NCBI GenBank assembly: GCA_037384065.1
Contig: JARROJ010000021.1
Coordinates: forward strand, 1-64,000
Length of the DNA stretch: 64,000 bases
Reading direction: 5' to 3'
Source: JABDPF01 sp037384065
GTDB taxonomy: Bacteria > Pseudomonadota > Gammaproteobacteria > Xanthomonadales > SZUA-36
Both the position numbers and the translations under genes were made by a program. Every line of letters begins with the position of its first letter. Within the stretch, counting starts at the first letter, position 1. Shown here piece by piece: positions 53,790-63,048 of the stretch. The notes below the pieces were generated by a model. That model worked only from the letters and a program-made list of their open reading frames with translations, was not told the origin of the DNA and ran no database searches.

Positions 53790-55148
53790 TCAGCCCTGTG
53801 CGTCGTTACCGCCCTCGGACCGACGGCGCCGCCGTGGCCGGCGTTTGCGGCTGCGCCGGGGCTTGTCGCCATCGCTATGGCCGCCCGCCTCGCGCGACCG
53901 CGGCCCATGCCCGCCCTTGCGGGGCCGGCCCCGTGACTCCGTGCGCGGCCGGGGCGCCGCTTTCTCGATTTTCGGCAACAGTTCGGGCTCGGTCTGCTCC
54001 ATCGGAATCGGGTAGCCGATGTAATCCTCGATTTCGGGCAGGTGAAAGGCGTAGTTCTCGCACGCGAAACTGATGGCTGCGCCGCGGGCCCCCAGGCGCG
54101 CCGTGCGCCCGATCCGATGCACGTAGTCGGGCGCGTCCTGCGGCAGGTCGAAATTGATCACGTGGGTCACGTCCGGAATGTGCAGGCCACGCGCCGCGAC
54201 GTCCGTCGCCACCAGGATCGGGATTTCGCCGTCGTGGAAACGGCGCATGAGGCTCTGGCGCTTTTTCTGGGGAACGGCGCCGGAAATCGATGCGGCATGG
54301 AAACCGTTCGCTTCCAGCGTGCGCTGCACGCGGTCGGTGGCGACCCGCGTATTGGTGAAGATCATGAACCGACCCTCGCCGATGCGGCGCAGCAGGCCGA
54401 TCAGCAACGGCAGCTTCTCGTTGTTTGCCGGATAGTAGACCGACTGGGTCACGTGCTCGGCCGTCACCTGCTCGGTCTCGACTTTCAGCAATTCCGGCTC
54501 GTTCATGTGTTCGTACGCCAGTTCCAGCACGCGTTGGGAAAGCGTTGCCGAGAACATCAGGCACTGGCGCTCGTCCAGCGGCGGCAGGCGGCGCAAGACG
54601 TAGCGGATGTCCTTGATGAAGCCGAGGTCGAACATGCGGTCCGCCTCGTCGAGCACCATGACCTCGATGTGCTTGAGGTTGAACACGTCCTGCTTGAAAT
54701 AGTCGATGATCCGACCCGGCGTGCCGATCAGGACATCGACGCCGTCCTCCAGGGTTTTGCGCTGCTTTTCATAGTCGACGCCCCCGTAGGCCAGGCCCAG
54801 CCGCAAGCCGGTCTGCCCGCCGAGCTGCACGGCGTCCTTGTGAATCTGCAGCGCGAGTTCCCGCGTCGGTGCCAGCACCAGGGCGCGGGGATGGCGGCCC
54901 GGCTCCGCGGGGGCGCTTTTCAGCAAGCGGTTGAAAATGACCAGCAGGAACGCCGCGGTCTTGCCGGTGCCGGTCTGCGCCTGGCCGGCGACGTCGCGAC
55001 CGCCCAGTGCGAACGGCAGGGTCAGCGACTGGATCGGGGTGCAGTGCGTAAAACCGGCGTCGAGGAGCCCCTGCTGTACCGGTTCGAGCAGTTCCAGTGA
55101 AGTGAACGCAAGGTCGGTCAGGGGTTTGTTGGAATCATTATCGGGCAT
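53790..55148 (-). CDS. rhlB: DEAD-box RNA helicase RhlB
   Basis: A 452-residue helicase: Q motif FTHCTPIQSLTLPFALGGRD, motif I AQTGTGKTAAF, DEAD motif VLDEADRMFDLGF, SAT motif MFSATLS, motif VI YVHRIGRTARLG. The C-terminal 55 residues are Arg/Lys/Gly-rich and probably bind RNA or RNase E. The neighbouring divergent trxA-rho is the E. coli arrangement around rhlB. MPDNDSNK at 55148 is preferred over the ATG at 55154. Confidence 0.93.
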   Translation of the reverse strand: MPDNDSNKPLTDLAFTSLELLEPVQQGLLDAGFTHCTPIQSLTLPFALGGRDVAGQAQTGTGKTAAFLLVIFNRLLKSAPAEPGRHPRALVLAPTRELALQIHKDAVQLGGQTGLRLGLAYGGVDYEKQRKTLEDGVDVLIGTPGRIIDYFKQDVFNLKHIEVMVLDEADRMFDLGFIKDIRYVLRRLPPLDERQCLMFSATLSQRVLELAYEHMNEPELLKVETEQVTAEHVTQSVYYPANNEKLPLLIGLLRRIGEGRFMIFTNTRVATDRVQRTLEANGFHAASISGAVPQKKRQSLMRRFHDGEIPILVATDVAARGLHIPDVTHVINFDLPQDAPDYVHRIGRTARLGARGAAISFACENYAFHLPEIEDYIGYPIPMEQTEPELLPKIEKAAPRPRTESRGRPRKGGHGPRSREAGGHSDGDKPRRSRKRRPRRRRRSEGGNDAQG

Positions 55149-55392
55149 TGTCACTCACTTGCTTCCGTCCGGCATCCGCCTGCCGGCTTCTGATCACTGA
55201 TTAGAGTTCGGTACGCGCGGTCATGGCCTTGAAAAGTGCCGCACGCGCCTTGAAATCGTTGAACAGTTCAGTTGAAATGAGGGCCGGTACCGAACGGCGG
55301 TTCTCTGGCCGGACCCTGAAAGTTACACACATATTAACCGCGCTGCATTCCATGTTCCAGTGACGGCAGTGGCGCGCCATGGAGAAAAAACC

Positions 55393-55719
55393 GTGAGTGA
55401 TAAGATTACCCATGTCACCGACAGCACTTTCGACAGCGAAGTGCTCAATTCCGACGTTCCCGTCCTGGTCGACTACTGGGCGGAATGGTGTGGCCCCTGC
55501 AAGATGATCGCCCCGATCGTGGACGAGATCGCAGACGAGTACGGCGAGCGCCTCAAAGTCGCCAAAATGGACATCGACAGCAACATGATGACACCGCCGC
55601 AATACGGCATTCGCGGAATTCCGACCCTGATGATTTTCCGGGACGGCAAGGTCCAGGCCACCAAGGTCGGCGCCGTCAGCAAAGGCCAGCTCAAGGCATT
55701 CATCGACGAAGTCGTCTGA
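55393..55719 (+). CDS. trxA: Thioredoxin 1
   Basis: A 108-residue thioredoxin with the WCGPCK active site, the cis-Pro loop GIRGIPTLMIF, and a start SDKITHVTDSTF that aligns with E. coli TrxA. The start is GTG at 55393, with GGAG 8 bases before it; earlier codons of the open frame do not match the family. It is the likely reductant for the ribonucleotide reductase in this window. Confidence 0.97.
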   Translation: MSDKITHVTDSTFDSEVLNSDVPVLVDYWAEWCGPCKMIAPIVDEIADEYGERLKVAKMDIDSNMMTPPQYGIRGIPTLMIFRDGKVQATKVGAVSKGQLKAFIDEVV

Positions 55720-56042
55720 CCCCGCCCGTTCGCCGCCAGCACGGCTGCGAACATCGCCAGCGGGTCGCCCGGTGACTGGACGGCCCGCGACAATCATGCT
55801 ACTTTAGCGCCATCTGCGGCCGGGCCTCCCGCCCGGCGCCGCTGCTTCCCATGACGACCGCCGGTCCGGGCACAACGGAATCCGGCTGTGCATAGAAAAT
55901 GGTTTAAACGATCCGCGGCAACCAGGCCGCGGGCTGCTGATTGACTCGATCGGGCCGGCCATGCGCCGATCCGACGAACCGAACCGGACATTCAAGACCA
56001 TCCCTCCGAGCAACAGGCACTGCACATTGCCCAGGTAATTTC
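55720..56042. other. trxA-rho intergenic region (rho leader)
   Basis: A 323-base stretch with no credible gene. It holds a GC hairpin at 55819-55837 (probable trxA terminator) and an AT-rich patch near 55886-55908 (CATAGAAAATGGTTTAAAC) that may carry the rho promoter. Rho leaders are commonly autoregulated by Rho-dependent termination; nothing here proves that. Confidence 0.6.
55819..55837 (+). terminator. Hairpin downstream of trxA
   Basis: GCCGGGC and GCCCGGC arms (7 base pairs) around CTCCC, 100 bases after the trxA stop, without a clear U-run. Confidence 0.4.
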
Positions 56043-57299
56043 ATGAACCTCACAGAACTGAAACAGAAACCGATTTCCGAATTGCTCACGATCGCCGATG
56101 AAATAGGGCTCGAAGGCGTTGCGCGAACGCGCAAGCAGGACATCATCTTTTCCATCCTCAAGGCGCATGCCAAGAGCGGTGAAAGCATCTTCGGGGATGG
56201 CGTACTCGAAATCCTGCAGGACGGATTCGGTTTCCTGCGCTCCGCCGACAGTTCCTACCTGGCCGGCCCGGACGACATCTACGTCTCGCCCAGCCAGATC
56301 CGGCGCTTCGCCCTGCGCACCGGCGACATGCTGTCGGGAAAGATCCGGCCGCCGAAAGACAGCGAGCGCTATTTTGCCCTGCTCAAGGTCCAGGAGATCA
56401 ATTACGAATCGCCGGAGGCCGCCAAGCGCAAGATCCTGTTCGAAAACCTGACGCCGGAATTTCCGACCCAGCAACTCACGCTGGAGCGCGGTTCGGGCAG
56501 CACGGAAGACATCACCGCGCGGATCATCGACCTCGTGTCCCCGATCGGCAAGGGCCAGCGCGGCCTGGTCGTCTCACCGCCCAAAGCGGGCAAGACCATC
56601 ATGCTGCAGAACATCGCGACCAGCATCCGGGCCAACGCCCCGGACTGCAAGATGATCATTCTGCTGATCGATGAGCGCCCCGAGGAAGTGACGGAAATGA
56701 AGCGCTCGGTCGACGCCGAGGTCATCTCCAGCACCTTCGACGAACCGGCCTCGCGCCATGTCCAGGTCGCCGAGATGGTCATCGAACGGGCCAAGCGGCT
56801 GGTCGAACACAAGCACGACGTGGTGATTCTGCTCGACTCCATCACGCGTCTCGCCCGCGCGTACAACACGGTCGCCCCGTCGTCCGGCAAGGTTCTGACC
56901 GGTGGTGTGGACGCCAATGCGCTGCAGCGTCCGAAACGGTTCTTCGGCGCGGCGCGCAACGTTTCCGAGGGCGGTTCGCTGACCATTATCGCCACCGCGC
57001 TGGTCGATACCGGTTCGAAGATGGACGAGGTGATCTACGAGGAGTTCAAAGGCACCGGCAACATGGAGGTTCACCTGAGCCGCCGCATCGCGGAACGCCG
57101 CACCTACCCCGCGATCGACATCAACCGCTCGGGCACGCGCCGCGAGGAGCTGATGATCGGCCAGGATCAACTGCAGAAGGTCTGGATTCTGCGCAAGCTG
57201 CTGCACCCGATGGACGAGGCCCAGGCCATCGAGTTCATGCTCGACAAGCTGAAGGCCACCAAGACCAACGCCGAATTCTTCAACTTCATGAAACGGTGA
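56043..57299 (+). CDS. rho: Transcription termination factor Rho
   Basis: A 418-residue hexameric RNA-dependent ATPase. MNLTELKQKPISELLTIADE, the RNA-binding cold-shock-like GVLEILQDGFGFLRSADSSYL, Walker A SPPKAGKT, Walker B VVILLDSITRLAR, Q-loop and R-loop (LVDTGSKMDEVIYEEFKGTGN) are all conserved. Length matches E. coli (419). Its stop TGA overlaps a GTG start of the next gene. Confidence 0.98.
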   Translation: MNLTELKQKPISELLTIADEIGLEGVARTRKQDIIFSILKAHAKSGESIFGDGVLEILQDGFGFLRSADSSYLAGPDDIYVSPSQIRRFALRTGDMLSGKIRPPKDSERYFALLKVQEINYESPEAAKRKILFENLTPEFPTQQLTLERGSGSTEDITARIIDLVSPIGKGQRGLVVSPPKAGKTIMLQNIATSIRANAPDCKMIILLIDERPEEVTEMKRSVDAEVISSTFDEPASRHVQVAEMVIERAKRLVEHKHDVVILLDSITRLARAYNTVAPSSGKVLTGGVDANALQRPKRFFGAARNVSEGGSLTIIATALVDTGSKMDEVIYEEFKGTGNMEVHLSRRIAERRTYPAIDINRSGTRREELMIGQDQLQKVWILRKLLHPMDEAQAIEFMLDKLKATKTNAEFFNFMKR

Positions 57300-59635
57300 C
57301 CCGGCTGCGCAGAATTCTCGCGCCGCTGATCCTGGGGCTTGCATCCGTCCAGGCCGGAGCGGACCCGGGCGGCCTGCTCGACCTGGACATCGACCCGGAC
57401 ACCGGACGGGTCGAACTCGCGTTCGAAACGCTACCCGCCGATTACCTGTACGTCACCGGACTGCAAACCGGGGCCGGGTCCAACGACCTGGGCTTTGACC
57501 GCGGCCAGCTGGATCGGACGCGCCTGGTTCGCTTCGAGCGGTTCGGCAACCGGGTCCTGCTGATCGAGCCCAACCTCGCGTTCCGTGCGCGCACGGATGA
57601 TGCGTCCGAACGCCTCGCGGTCGAACAGGCGTTCGCGCAGTCGGTCCTGGCCGGTTTCGAGGTCGTCGACAGCGAACGCCCCGGTGTGCGCATCGACCTG
57701 ACGCCGTTCCTGCTCTCGGACGCGCCACGTCTCGCGGCCCGCATCCGCGAACTCGAACAGGGCGAATTCAGCATCGACCCCGAGCGTTCCGCGGTCGACC
57801 CCTCCGCCGTGCGTAATTTCCCGGACAACGCGTTACTGCCGGCGGTCATCACGTTTGCCGGTAAAGAGCCCGGGGCATTCATTCGCGACGTCACCCCAAC
57901 CCCGGATTCGTTGTCGATCCGCCTCACGCACCAGTTCATCCGTCTGCCCGACGACGGTTACCGGCCGCGCGCGTTCCATCCGCGCTCCGGGTTTTTCGCG
58001 CTCGCGTTTCGCGACTATGCGGCCCCGCTGGACCGCGAGGTCGAACAGCGATTCATCTACCGCCACCGCCTGGCGCCCGGCGAAACGCTGCGCTACTACG
58101 TCGATCCCGGCGTGCCCGAGCCGGTGCGCAGCGCGCTGCTCGAGGGCGCATCCTGGTGGCGCGAGGCGTTCGCCGAGGCAGGCTTTGCAAACGGATTCGC
58201 CGTCGACGTTCTGCCGGCGGACGCGGACCCGCTGGATGCCCGTTACAACGCGATCCAGTGGGTGCATCGGGCCACGCGGGGCTGGTCCTACGGCTTCAGT
58301 ATTTCCGACCCCCGGACCGGCGAAATCATCAAGGGCCACGTGAGCCTCGGCTCCCTGCGGGTCCGCCAGGATCAGCTCATCGCGGAAGCCCTGACCGCGC
58401 CGTTCACGGCGCCGGGAGACCGATCCGAAGCCGCGCAGAACATGGCGCTGGCCCGCATCCGGCAACTGGCCGCCCACGAAGTCGGTCACACGCTGGGAAT
58501 CGACCACAATTTCGCCGCGTCCTTTTCCGGGGACGCCTCGGTCATGGATTATCCGCATCCGAACCTCTATCTCGGCGACGATGGACGGGTGCGTCTCGAC
58601 CGCGCCTACGCGCGCGGCGTCAGCCCCTGGGACAAGCTCACGATCCGCTACGGTTACGGCGTCTTTCCCGCGGACCGCGAACCGGCTGCGCTGGACGACA
58701 TCCTCGCCTCGGCCCGGCGCCAGGGCATCGGCTTCCTCGGCGACCAGGACGCGCGGCCGCCCGGCAGCGCCCATCCAGACGCCCACCTGTGGGACAACGG
58801 CGGCGATGTCCTGGCGCGGCTCGACGAAGTGATGGCCATCCGCCGCATCGGGCTCAGTAATTTCTCGCCCGCGGTGATCGATTTCGGCACGCCGTTGTTC
58901 GAAATGGAACGAAAACTGGTCCCGGTATTCCTGTTGCACCGCTACCAGCTGGAGGCGACGGCCAAGCTGCTGGGCGGCCTGAGGTACGGTTATGCCGTGC
59001 GCGGTGACCGCGACACGGTCCTCGCGCCCGTCAGCGGCGAGGTGCAGCGCCGGGCGCTCACCGCCCTGCTCGGCCTGCTCGCACCCGAACAGCTGGCCCT
59101 GCCGCCGTCGCTGCGCTATCTCATTCCGCCGCCGCCCCTGGAGCACGCACGCGACCGTGAATTCTTTGGCGGAACCACCGGCGCGCCCTTCGACCACCTC
59201 GCACCGGCGCGAGCGGGGGCGGAACTGGTCATTCGGGAACTCCTGCAACCGCAGCGGCTCGCGCGCCTGCACGAACAGCAGTCGCTCGATCCGGGCCTTC
59301 CCGGCCCGGACACCGTCATCGACGGTCTGCTGCAAGCCACCTGGCTCGCGAAACCGGAACGGGACACCTACCTCGAAGCGATTCGCAGCGAGACGGGCTG
59401 GCCGGTTCTGAGCGAGCTGATGCGACTGGCGTCGACGGAAACCGAAAGCGATGCCGTGCGGGCGACCGCGCTCGCTACGCTGCTGCGGCTGGAACGGGAA
59501 CTGGACGGCGCCGCGCACCGCCGCAGCCACGCCGCCACGGCGGCGCGCCAAAAGATTCGCGCCTTCCTCGAAAACCCGGCGGGCGGCCTGCCGATCCAAG
59601 AGCAACGGGTGCCGCCGGGCTCGCCGATCGGCTGA
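57296..59635 (+). CDS. Zinc-dependent metzincin-type protease (DUF5117/DUF4953 type)
   Basis: A 779-residue predicted exported protein with an N-terminal signal (RRILAPLILGLASVQAGA). Residues about 25-180 match the DUF5117 type (GSNDLGFDRGQLDRTRLVRFER). The catalytic zinc site is HEVGHTLGIDH at residues 394-404 (His394, His398, His404, Glu395) with a Met-turn-like SVMDYPHP downstream. The rest is the DUF4953-like C-terminal part. Substrate unknown. The GTG start lies within the rho stop (GTGA), so translation is coupled to rho, an odd partnership for a secreted protease. Confidence 0.85.
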   Translation: MTRLRRILAPLILGLASVQAGADPGGLLDLDIDPDTGRVELAFETLPADYLYVTGLQTGAGSNDLGFDRGQLDRTRLVRFERFGNRVLLIEPNLAFRARTDDASERLAVEQAFAQSVLAGFEVVDSERPGVRIDLTPFLLSDAPRLAARIRELEQGEFSIDPERSAVDPSAVRNFPDNALLPAVITFAGKEPGAFIRDVTPTPDSLSIRLTHQFIRLPDDGYRPRAFHPRSGFFALAFRDYAAPLDREVEQRFIYRHRLAPGETLRYYVDPGVPEPVRSALLEGASWWREAFAEAGFANGFAVDVLPADADPLDARYNAIQWVHRATRGWSYGFSISDPRTGEIIKGHVSLGSLRVRQDQLIAEALTAPFTAPGDRSEAAQNMALARIRQLAAHEVGHTLGIDHNFAASFSGDASVMDYPHPNLYLGDDGRVRLDRAYARGVSPWDKLTIRYGYGVFPADREPAALDDILASARRQGIGFLGDQDARPPGSAHPDAHLWDNGGDVLARLDEVMAIRRIGLSNFSPAVIDFGTPLFEMERKLVPVFLLHRYQLEATAKLLGGLRYGYAVRGDRDTVLAPVSGEVQRRALTALLGLLAPEQLALPPSLRYLIPPPPLEHARDREFFGGTTGAPFDHLAPARAGAELVIRELLQPQRLARLHEQQSLDPGLPGPDTVIDGLLQATWLAKPERDTYLEAIRSETGWPVLSELMRLASTETESDAVRATALATLLRLERELDGAAHRRSHAATAARQKIRAFLENPAGGLPIQEQRVPPGSPIG

Positions 59636-59645
59636 TCCGGATCAG
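59632..59645. terminator. 14-base perfect palindrome joining two stop codons
   Basis: CTGATCCGGATCAG spans the TGA of the protease gene and the TGA of the convergent prpD, which are only 6 bases apart. It may simply reflect symmetry of tail-to-tail ends, and is too short to be a strong terminator. Confidence 0.4.
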
Positions 59646-61090
59646 GTCACCAGGGTCGCGACGAAGTCCGTCACCGGCAGCGCTTCGAGCGCAGCCTGCT
59701 TCGAGCAGGCCGCCTCGGCGCGTTGCGCCTGCTCCTCGCCGTAATGCTCCGCCATGGCGTCCCGGAACTTGTTCACCAGCACCGGGATGCCCTCGTCACG
59801 GCGGCGCCGGTGCCCGATCGGGTAACTGACCTCGACCCGCTCGGTGTGGCTGCCGTCCGCGAAGAAAACCTGCACCGCATTGCCGATGCCCCGCTTTTCC
59901 GGATCGAAGTAATCCCGCGTGAACGCCTCGTTCTCCGTCACCTCCATCTTCGAGCGCAGTGCGTCGATGCGCGGGTCCGCTGCAACCTCGTCGTTGTAGC
60001 TGTCCGCGGTCAAGCGGCCGAAGATCAGCGGCACCGCGACCATGTACTGGATGCAGTGGTCGCGATCGGCATAGTTGTCCAGCGGGCCCGTCTTGTCGAT
60101 GATTCGCGCGCCGGCCTCCTGGGTTTCGATGACGATCCGCTCGATGTCGTCGATCCGGTCTTTGACTTCCGGATGCAGGGTCATGGCGCACTCGACCGCG
60201 GTCTGGGCATGGAATTCCGCCGGGAACGAGATCTTGAACAGGACATTCTCCATCACGTAGCTGCCGTAGGGCCGCTGGAAGCGGAACGGCTGCCCCTTGA
60301 ACAGGACATCGTAAAAGCCCCAGACATCGGCGCTCAGCGCCGACGGGTACCCCATCTCGCCCCGCAGCACCATCAGCGCCAGCGTCACGGCGCGGCGACA
60401 GGCGTCGCCCGCGGCCCAACTCTTGCGCGACCCGGTGTTCGGCGCGTGACGGTAGGTGCGCAGCGCGCCGCCGTCGATCCACGCGTTCGACACGGCGTCG
60501 ATCACCTGCTGCCGTGTACCGCCCAGCATGTGCGTCACCACCGCCGTCGAAGCCACGCGAACCAGCAGGACGTGATCCAGGCCGACCCGGTTGAAGCTGT
60601 TTTCCAGCGCCAGCACACCCTGGATTTCGTGCGCCTTGATCATCGCCGTCAACACGTCACGCATGGTCAGCGGCGCCTTGCCTTCCGCCACGTTGCGGCG
60701 CGAGACGTAGTCGGCCACCGCCAGGATCGCCCCGAGGTTGTCCGAGGGATGCCCCCACTCGGCCGCGAGCCAGGTGTCGTTGAAATCGAGATAGCGAATC
60801 AGCAGGCCGAGATTGAACGCGGCCTGCGCCGGTTCGAGTTCGTGCCCGGTACCCGGCACCCGCGCACCGCCGACCATCTCCGCACCGGGCACCATCGGCC
60901 CGAGCAGGCGCGTGCAGCCGGGAAACTTCATCGCCAGCGCGGCGCAGGCAAGACTGTCCATCAGACAGTAGCGCGCCGTGGAATAGGCCTCGACGCTGTC
61001 GATCTCGTAATCGCAGACGTAATCCGCGATATCGACCAGGACCTGGTCGTAGTCCGGTCGTTGTGCCGCTCGGATGCCGATTTGTGACAT
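59642..61090 (-). CDS. prpD: 2-methylcitrate dehydratase PrpD
   Basis: A 482-residue MmgE/PrpD-family enzyme dehydrating 2-methylcitrate in propionate degradation. LMDSLACAALAMKFPGC, the HPSDNLGAILAVADY region, RVASTAVVTHMLGG, the conserved SRKSWAAGDACRRAV and SFPAEFHAQTAVECA are typical. The ATG has GAGG upstream. Its partner prpC lies on the same strand 2 kb upstream, with three plus-strand genes between. Confidence 0.95.
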   Translation of the reverse strand: MSQIGIRAAQRPDYDQVLVDIADYVCDYEIDSVEAYSTARYCLMDSLACAALAMKFPGCTRLLGPMVPGAEMVGGARVPGTGHELEPAQAAFNLGLLIRYLDFNDTWLAAEWGHPSDNLGAILAVADYVSRRNVAEGKAPLTMRDVLTAMIKAHEIQGVLALENSFNRVGLDHVLLVRVASTAVVTHMLGGTRQQVIDAVSNAWIDGGALRTYRHAPNTGSRKSWAAGDACRRAVTLALMVLRGEMGYPSALSADVWGFYDVLFKGQPFRFQRPYGSYVMENVLFKISFPAEFHAQTAVECAMTLHPEVKDRIDDIERIVIETQEAGARIIDKTGPLDNYADRDHCIQYMVAVPLIFGRLTADSYNDEVAADPRIDALRSKMEVTENEAFTRDYFDPEKRGIGNAVQVFFADGSHTERVEVSYPIGHRRRRDEGIPVLVNKFRDAMAEHYGEEQAQRAEAACSKQAALEALPVTDFVATLVT

Positions 61091-61166
61091 GGGAACCTCG
61101 TTGGTTTTTGGGATACTATGAACCCCTTATTCTAGTGGAGGAGCGAGAGCGGGACCACGTGATCGT

Positions 61167-61182
61167 CACCCGTAACCGGGTG
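61167..61182. promoter_or_regulatory. Inverted repeat in the prpD / cytochrome b561 divergent gap
   Basis: CACCCG-TAAC-CGGGTG, a perfect 6-base inverted repeat 19 bases before the cytochrome gene, could be an operator or an RNA hairpin blocking its weak ribosome binding site. TAGTAT and TAGAAT on the minus strand nearby are possible -10 boxes for prpD. Confidence 0.35.
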
Positions 61183-61201
61183 CGTTAAGGCCCGGCCATG
61201 G

Positions 61202-61750
61202 ATGCCTATGTGGAAAAGCTCTGTCGAAAGCTGGGGGCGGACGGCCCGCGCGCTGCACTGGACGATGGCGATACTGATCGCGCTCCAGGCCGCGCTCGGC
61301 TGGATCGCCAGCGAACTCGACCGCTCGCCGCTGCGCGCTGATCTCATGACCGGCCACAAATCGCTCGGCATCACCCTGCTCGCCCTGCTGGCGTTGCGCC
61401 TCGCCTGGCGCTTTTTCGATGTCCGGCCGGCGCCACCGGCCAATACCCCCGCCTGGAGCGACCGAACGGCCAGGGTCGTCCACGCCCTGATCTACGTCGC
61501 CCTGTTCGGCCTCGCCGTTTCGGGCTGGCTGGCGGCTTCGACGACGATCCTGCCATGGAAACTCTGGTGGCTCATCCCGTGGCCATCGATCGCCTCGCCC
61601 GACCCCGGGATGCATCGCCTCGCCGAGGACCTTCACGCGCTGTCGCTCTGGGCGCTGATCGGCCTCCTCGTGCTGCACGTGGGCGCGGCGCTGAAGCACC
61701 ATTTCGTCGACCGCGACGCCGTCCTGGCCCGCATGTGGCGCGGCCGATGA
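61202..61750 (+). CDS. Cytochrome b561 family protein
   Basis: A 182-residue four-helix di-heme cytochrome. Probable heme ligands are H19 (RALHWTMAILIALQ), H52 (MTGHKSLGI), and two late His in EDLHALSLWALIG and LLVLHVGAALKHH. Such proteins (CybB type) shuttle electrons from quinol. Paired with YceI genes, as here, the pattern is very common. The ribosome site is weak; ATG 61208 is an alternative. Confidence 0.92.
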   Translation: MPMWKSSVESWGRTARALHWTMAILIALQAALGWIASELDRSPLRADLMTGHKSLGITLLALLALRLAWRFFDVRPAPPANTPAWSDRTARVVHALIYVALFGLAVSGWLAASTTILPWKLWWLIPWPSIASPDPGMHRLAEDLHALSLWALIGLLVLHVGAALKHHFVDRDAVLARMWRGR

Positions 61751-62310
61751 GAGCGATCGGCGCCCTGCTGATGATCCTCGCCGCATCGGCGCCGCTGGCC
61801 GGCACTGCGTCACCGGAGAGCATCGTCAGCGAAAAGGGCGAGGTCCGCTTCACCGCGCGTTACGAGGGTCAACCGCTGGACGGTGTGTTCCGGCGCTTCC
61901 GCGTCGAAATGCCGGTCGAGCCGGCAACGGGCGAGCCGGGCGGACTGCGCGTCGTGATCGCCACGGGATCGGCCGACATGAACGATGCCGACGTCAACCA
62001 GGAACTCAGGACGACGATTTTCTTCGATGCGGACCGCTTTCCCGACGCCGTTTTCACCAGCGACACGATCAGCCGCGCGCCGGACGGAACGTACTCCGCG
62101 GCCGGCGCGATCGAGGTCAAGGGTGCGACCTATCCGCTCAGCGTGCCGTTCCGCCTGCGCGATACCGGCGGCGCCCGGGAGCTGACCGGTGAAGTCAGCG
62201 TGTCGCGCCTGGCGTGGCGAATCGGGCTGGGCGAGTGGGCGCAGACCGACCTGATCGCCGACGAGGTCGTGGTTCGCTTTCGGGTCGAGTTTACGGGCGC
62301 GTCGCCTTGA
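61747..62310 (+). CDS. YceI family periplasmic protein
   Basis: A 187-residue exported protein with a signal peptide (cleavage near AGTAS) and a lipocalin-like YceI barrel: VRFTARYEGQPLDGVFRRF, ATGSADMNDADVNQELR, FPDAVFTSDTI and VKGATYPLSVPFRL. YceI proteins bind isoprenoids such as octaprenyl chains. It overlaps the cytochrome gene by ATGA. Confidence 0.9.
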   Translation: MRAIGALLMILAASAPLAGTASPESIVSEKGEVRFTARYEGQPLDGVFRRFRVEMPVEPATGEPGGLRVVIATGSADMNDADVNQELRTTIFFDADRFPDAVFTSDTISRAPDGTYSAAGAIEVKGATYPLSVPFRLRDTGGARELTGEVSVSRLAWRIGLGEWAQTDLIADEVVVRFRVEFTGASP

Positions 62311-63014
62311 AGCGATTACTGGCGTTGTCGCTGCTGACGCTGCTGGCCGCGTGCACCCTCGCGCCGGAGAGCGCGCCACCGCGCGACGAAACCGCAGACC
62401 AGGCAGTCGCGTGGCCCCCCTACCCCTACCGGGAACGTGCCGCAGCAGACGCGGTTTACCTGCTCGACCCGGCACGCTCCTCGATCGATTTCGTGGTGCG
62501 ACGCGAAGGCCCGCTGGCCCGCTTCGGGCACGATCACGTGCTCAGCCCGACCGCGCTGGAAGGCTGGTTCCTGGCCGCGGACACGCCGGAAGCGGTCCGC
62601 GCGGACCTGCGCTTCCCGACCCGCGAACTGGCGATCGACGACGCGCCGTCCCGCGCGCGCTACGCGCTCGATACCACGCCCGACGCGGAAGCCATCGCCG
62701 GCACGCGCGAAAACCTGTTGCGCGAAGTGCTGCGCAGCGAGGACTGGCCGGTCGTCACGGTCACGCTCGACCCGGCGGCCATGACGGACACCGGCGGCGA
62801 CGTTGGATTCAGCCTGCGCTGGGGGGGCGCGGAATACCGCTTGCAACGGCCAGTGGACATGGTTCGCGATGCCCGGGAAATCCGGCTCAGCGGGACGTTC
62901 CGGGTTCGCCAGACCGAAATTGGCATGACGCCGCTGTCGATCATGGGCGGCGGCCTGCGCGTCCGCGACGAGATCGAGGTGCACCTCGACCTGCGGGGCA
63001 CCCGCCTCGAGTAA
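62307..63014 (+). CDS. YceI-like lipoprotein
   Basis: About 235 residues. The TTG start at 62307 overlaps the previous stop (TTGA) and begins a lipoprotein signal MKRLLALSLLTLLAAC with the lipobox Cys at position 16. The body is YceI-like (YLLDPARSSIDFVVRREGPLARFGHDHVL; VTVTLDP; QTEIGMTPLSIMGG), although more divergent than the upstream copy. A second, membrane-tethered YceI in the same operon suggests successive handling of one lipid or electron carrier. Confidence 0.83.
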   Translation: MKRLLALSLLTLLAACTLAPESAPPRDETADQAVAWPPYPYRERAAADAVYLLDPARSSIDFVVRREGPLARFGHDHVLSPTALEGWFLAADTPEAVRADLRFPTRELAIDDAPSRARYALDTTPDAEAIAGTRENLLREVLRSEDWPVVTVTLDPAAMTDTGGDVGFSLRWGGAEYRLQRPVDMVRDAREIRLSGTFRVRQTEIGMTPLSIMGGGLRVRDEIEVHLDLRGTRLE

Positions 63015-63019
63015 AGCGC

Positions 63020-63043
63020 GGCCCGACGGCACGCCGCCGGGCC
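63020..63043. terminator. Bidirectional hairpin between the YceI lipoprotein and prpC
   Basis: GGCCCG-A-CGGC-AC-GCCG-C-CGGGCC: an almost perfect 11-base-pair stem with one mismatch, filling the 34-base gap between the two convergent stops. No U-run. Confidence 0.5.
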
Positions 63044-63048
63044 ATCGC

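Noticed and set aside
61159..61188. A 9-codon leader peptide (GTG to TAA) before the cytochrome b561 gene
   Set aside because: No convincing ribosome site and no regulatory residue pattern; it overlaps the inverted repeat by chance.
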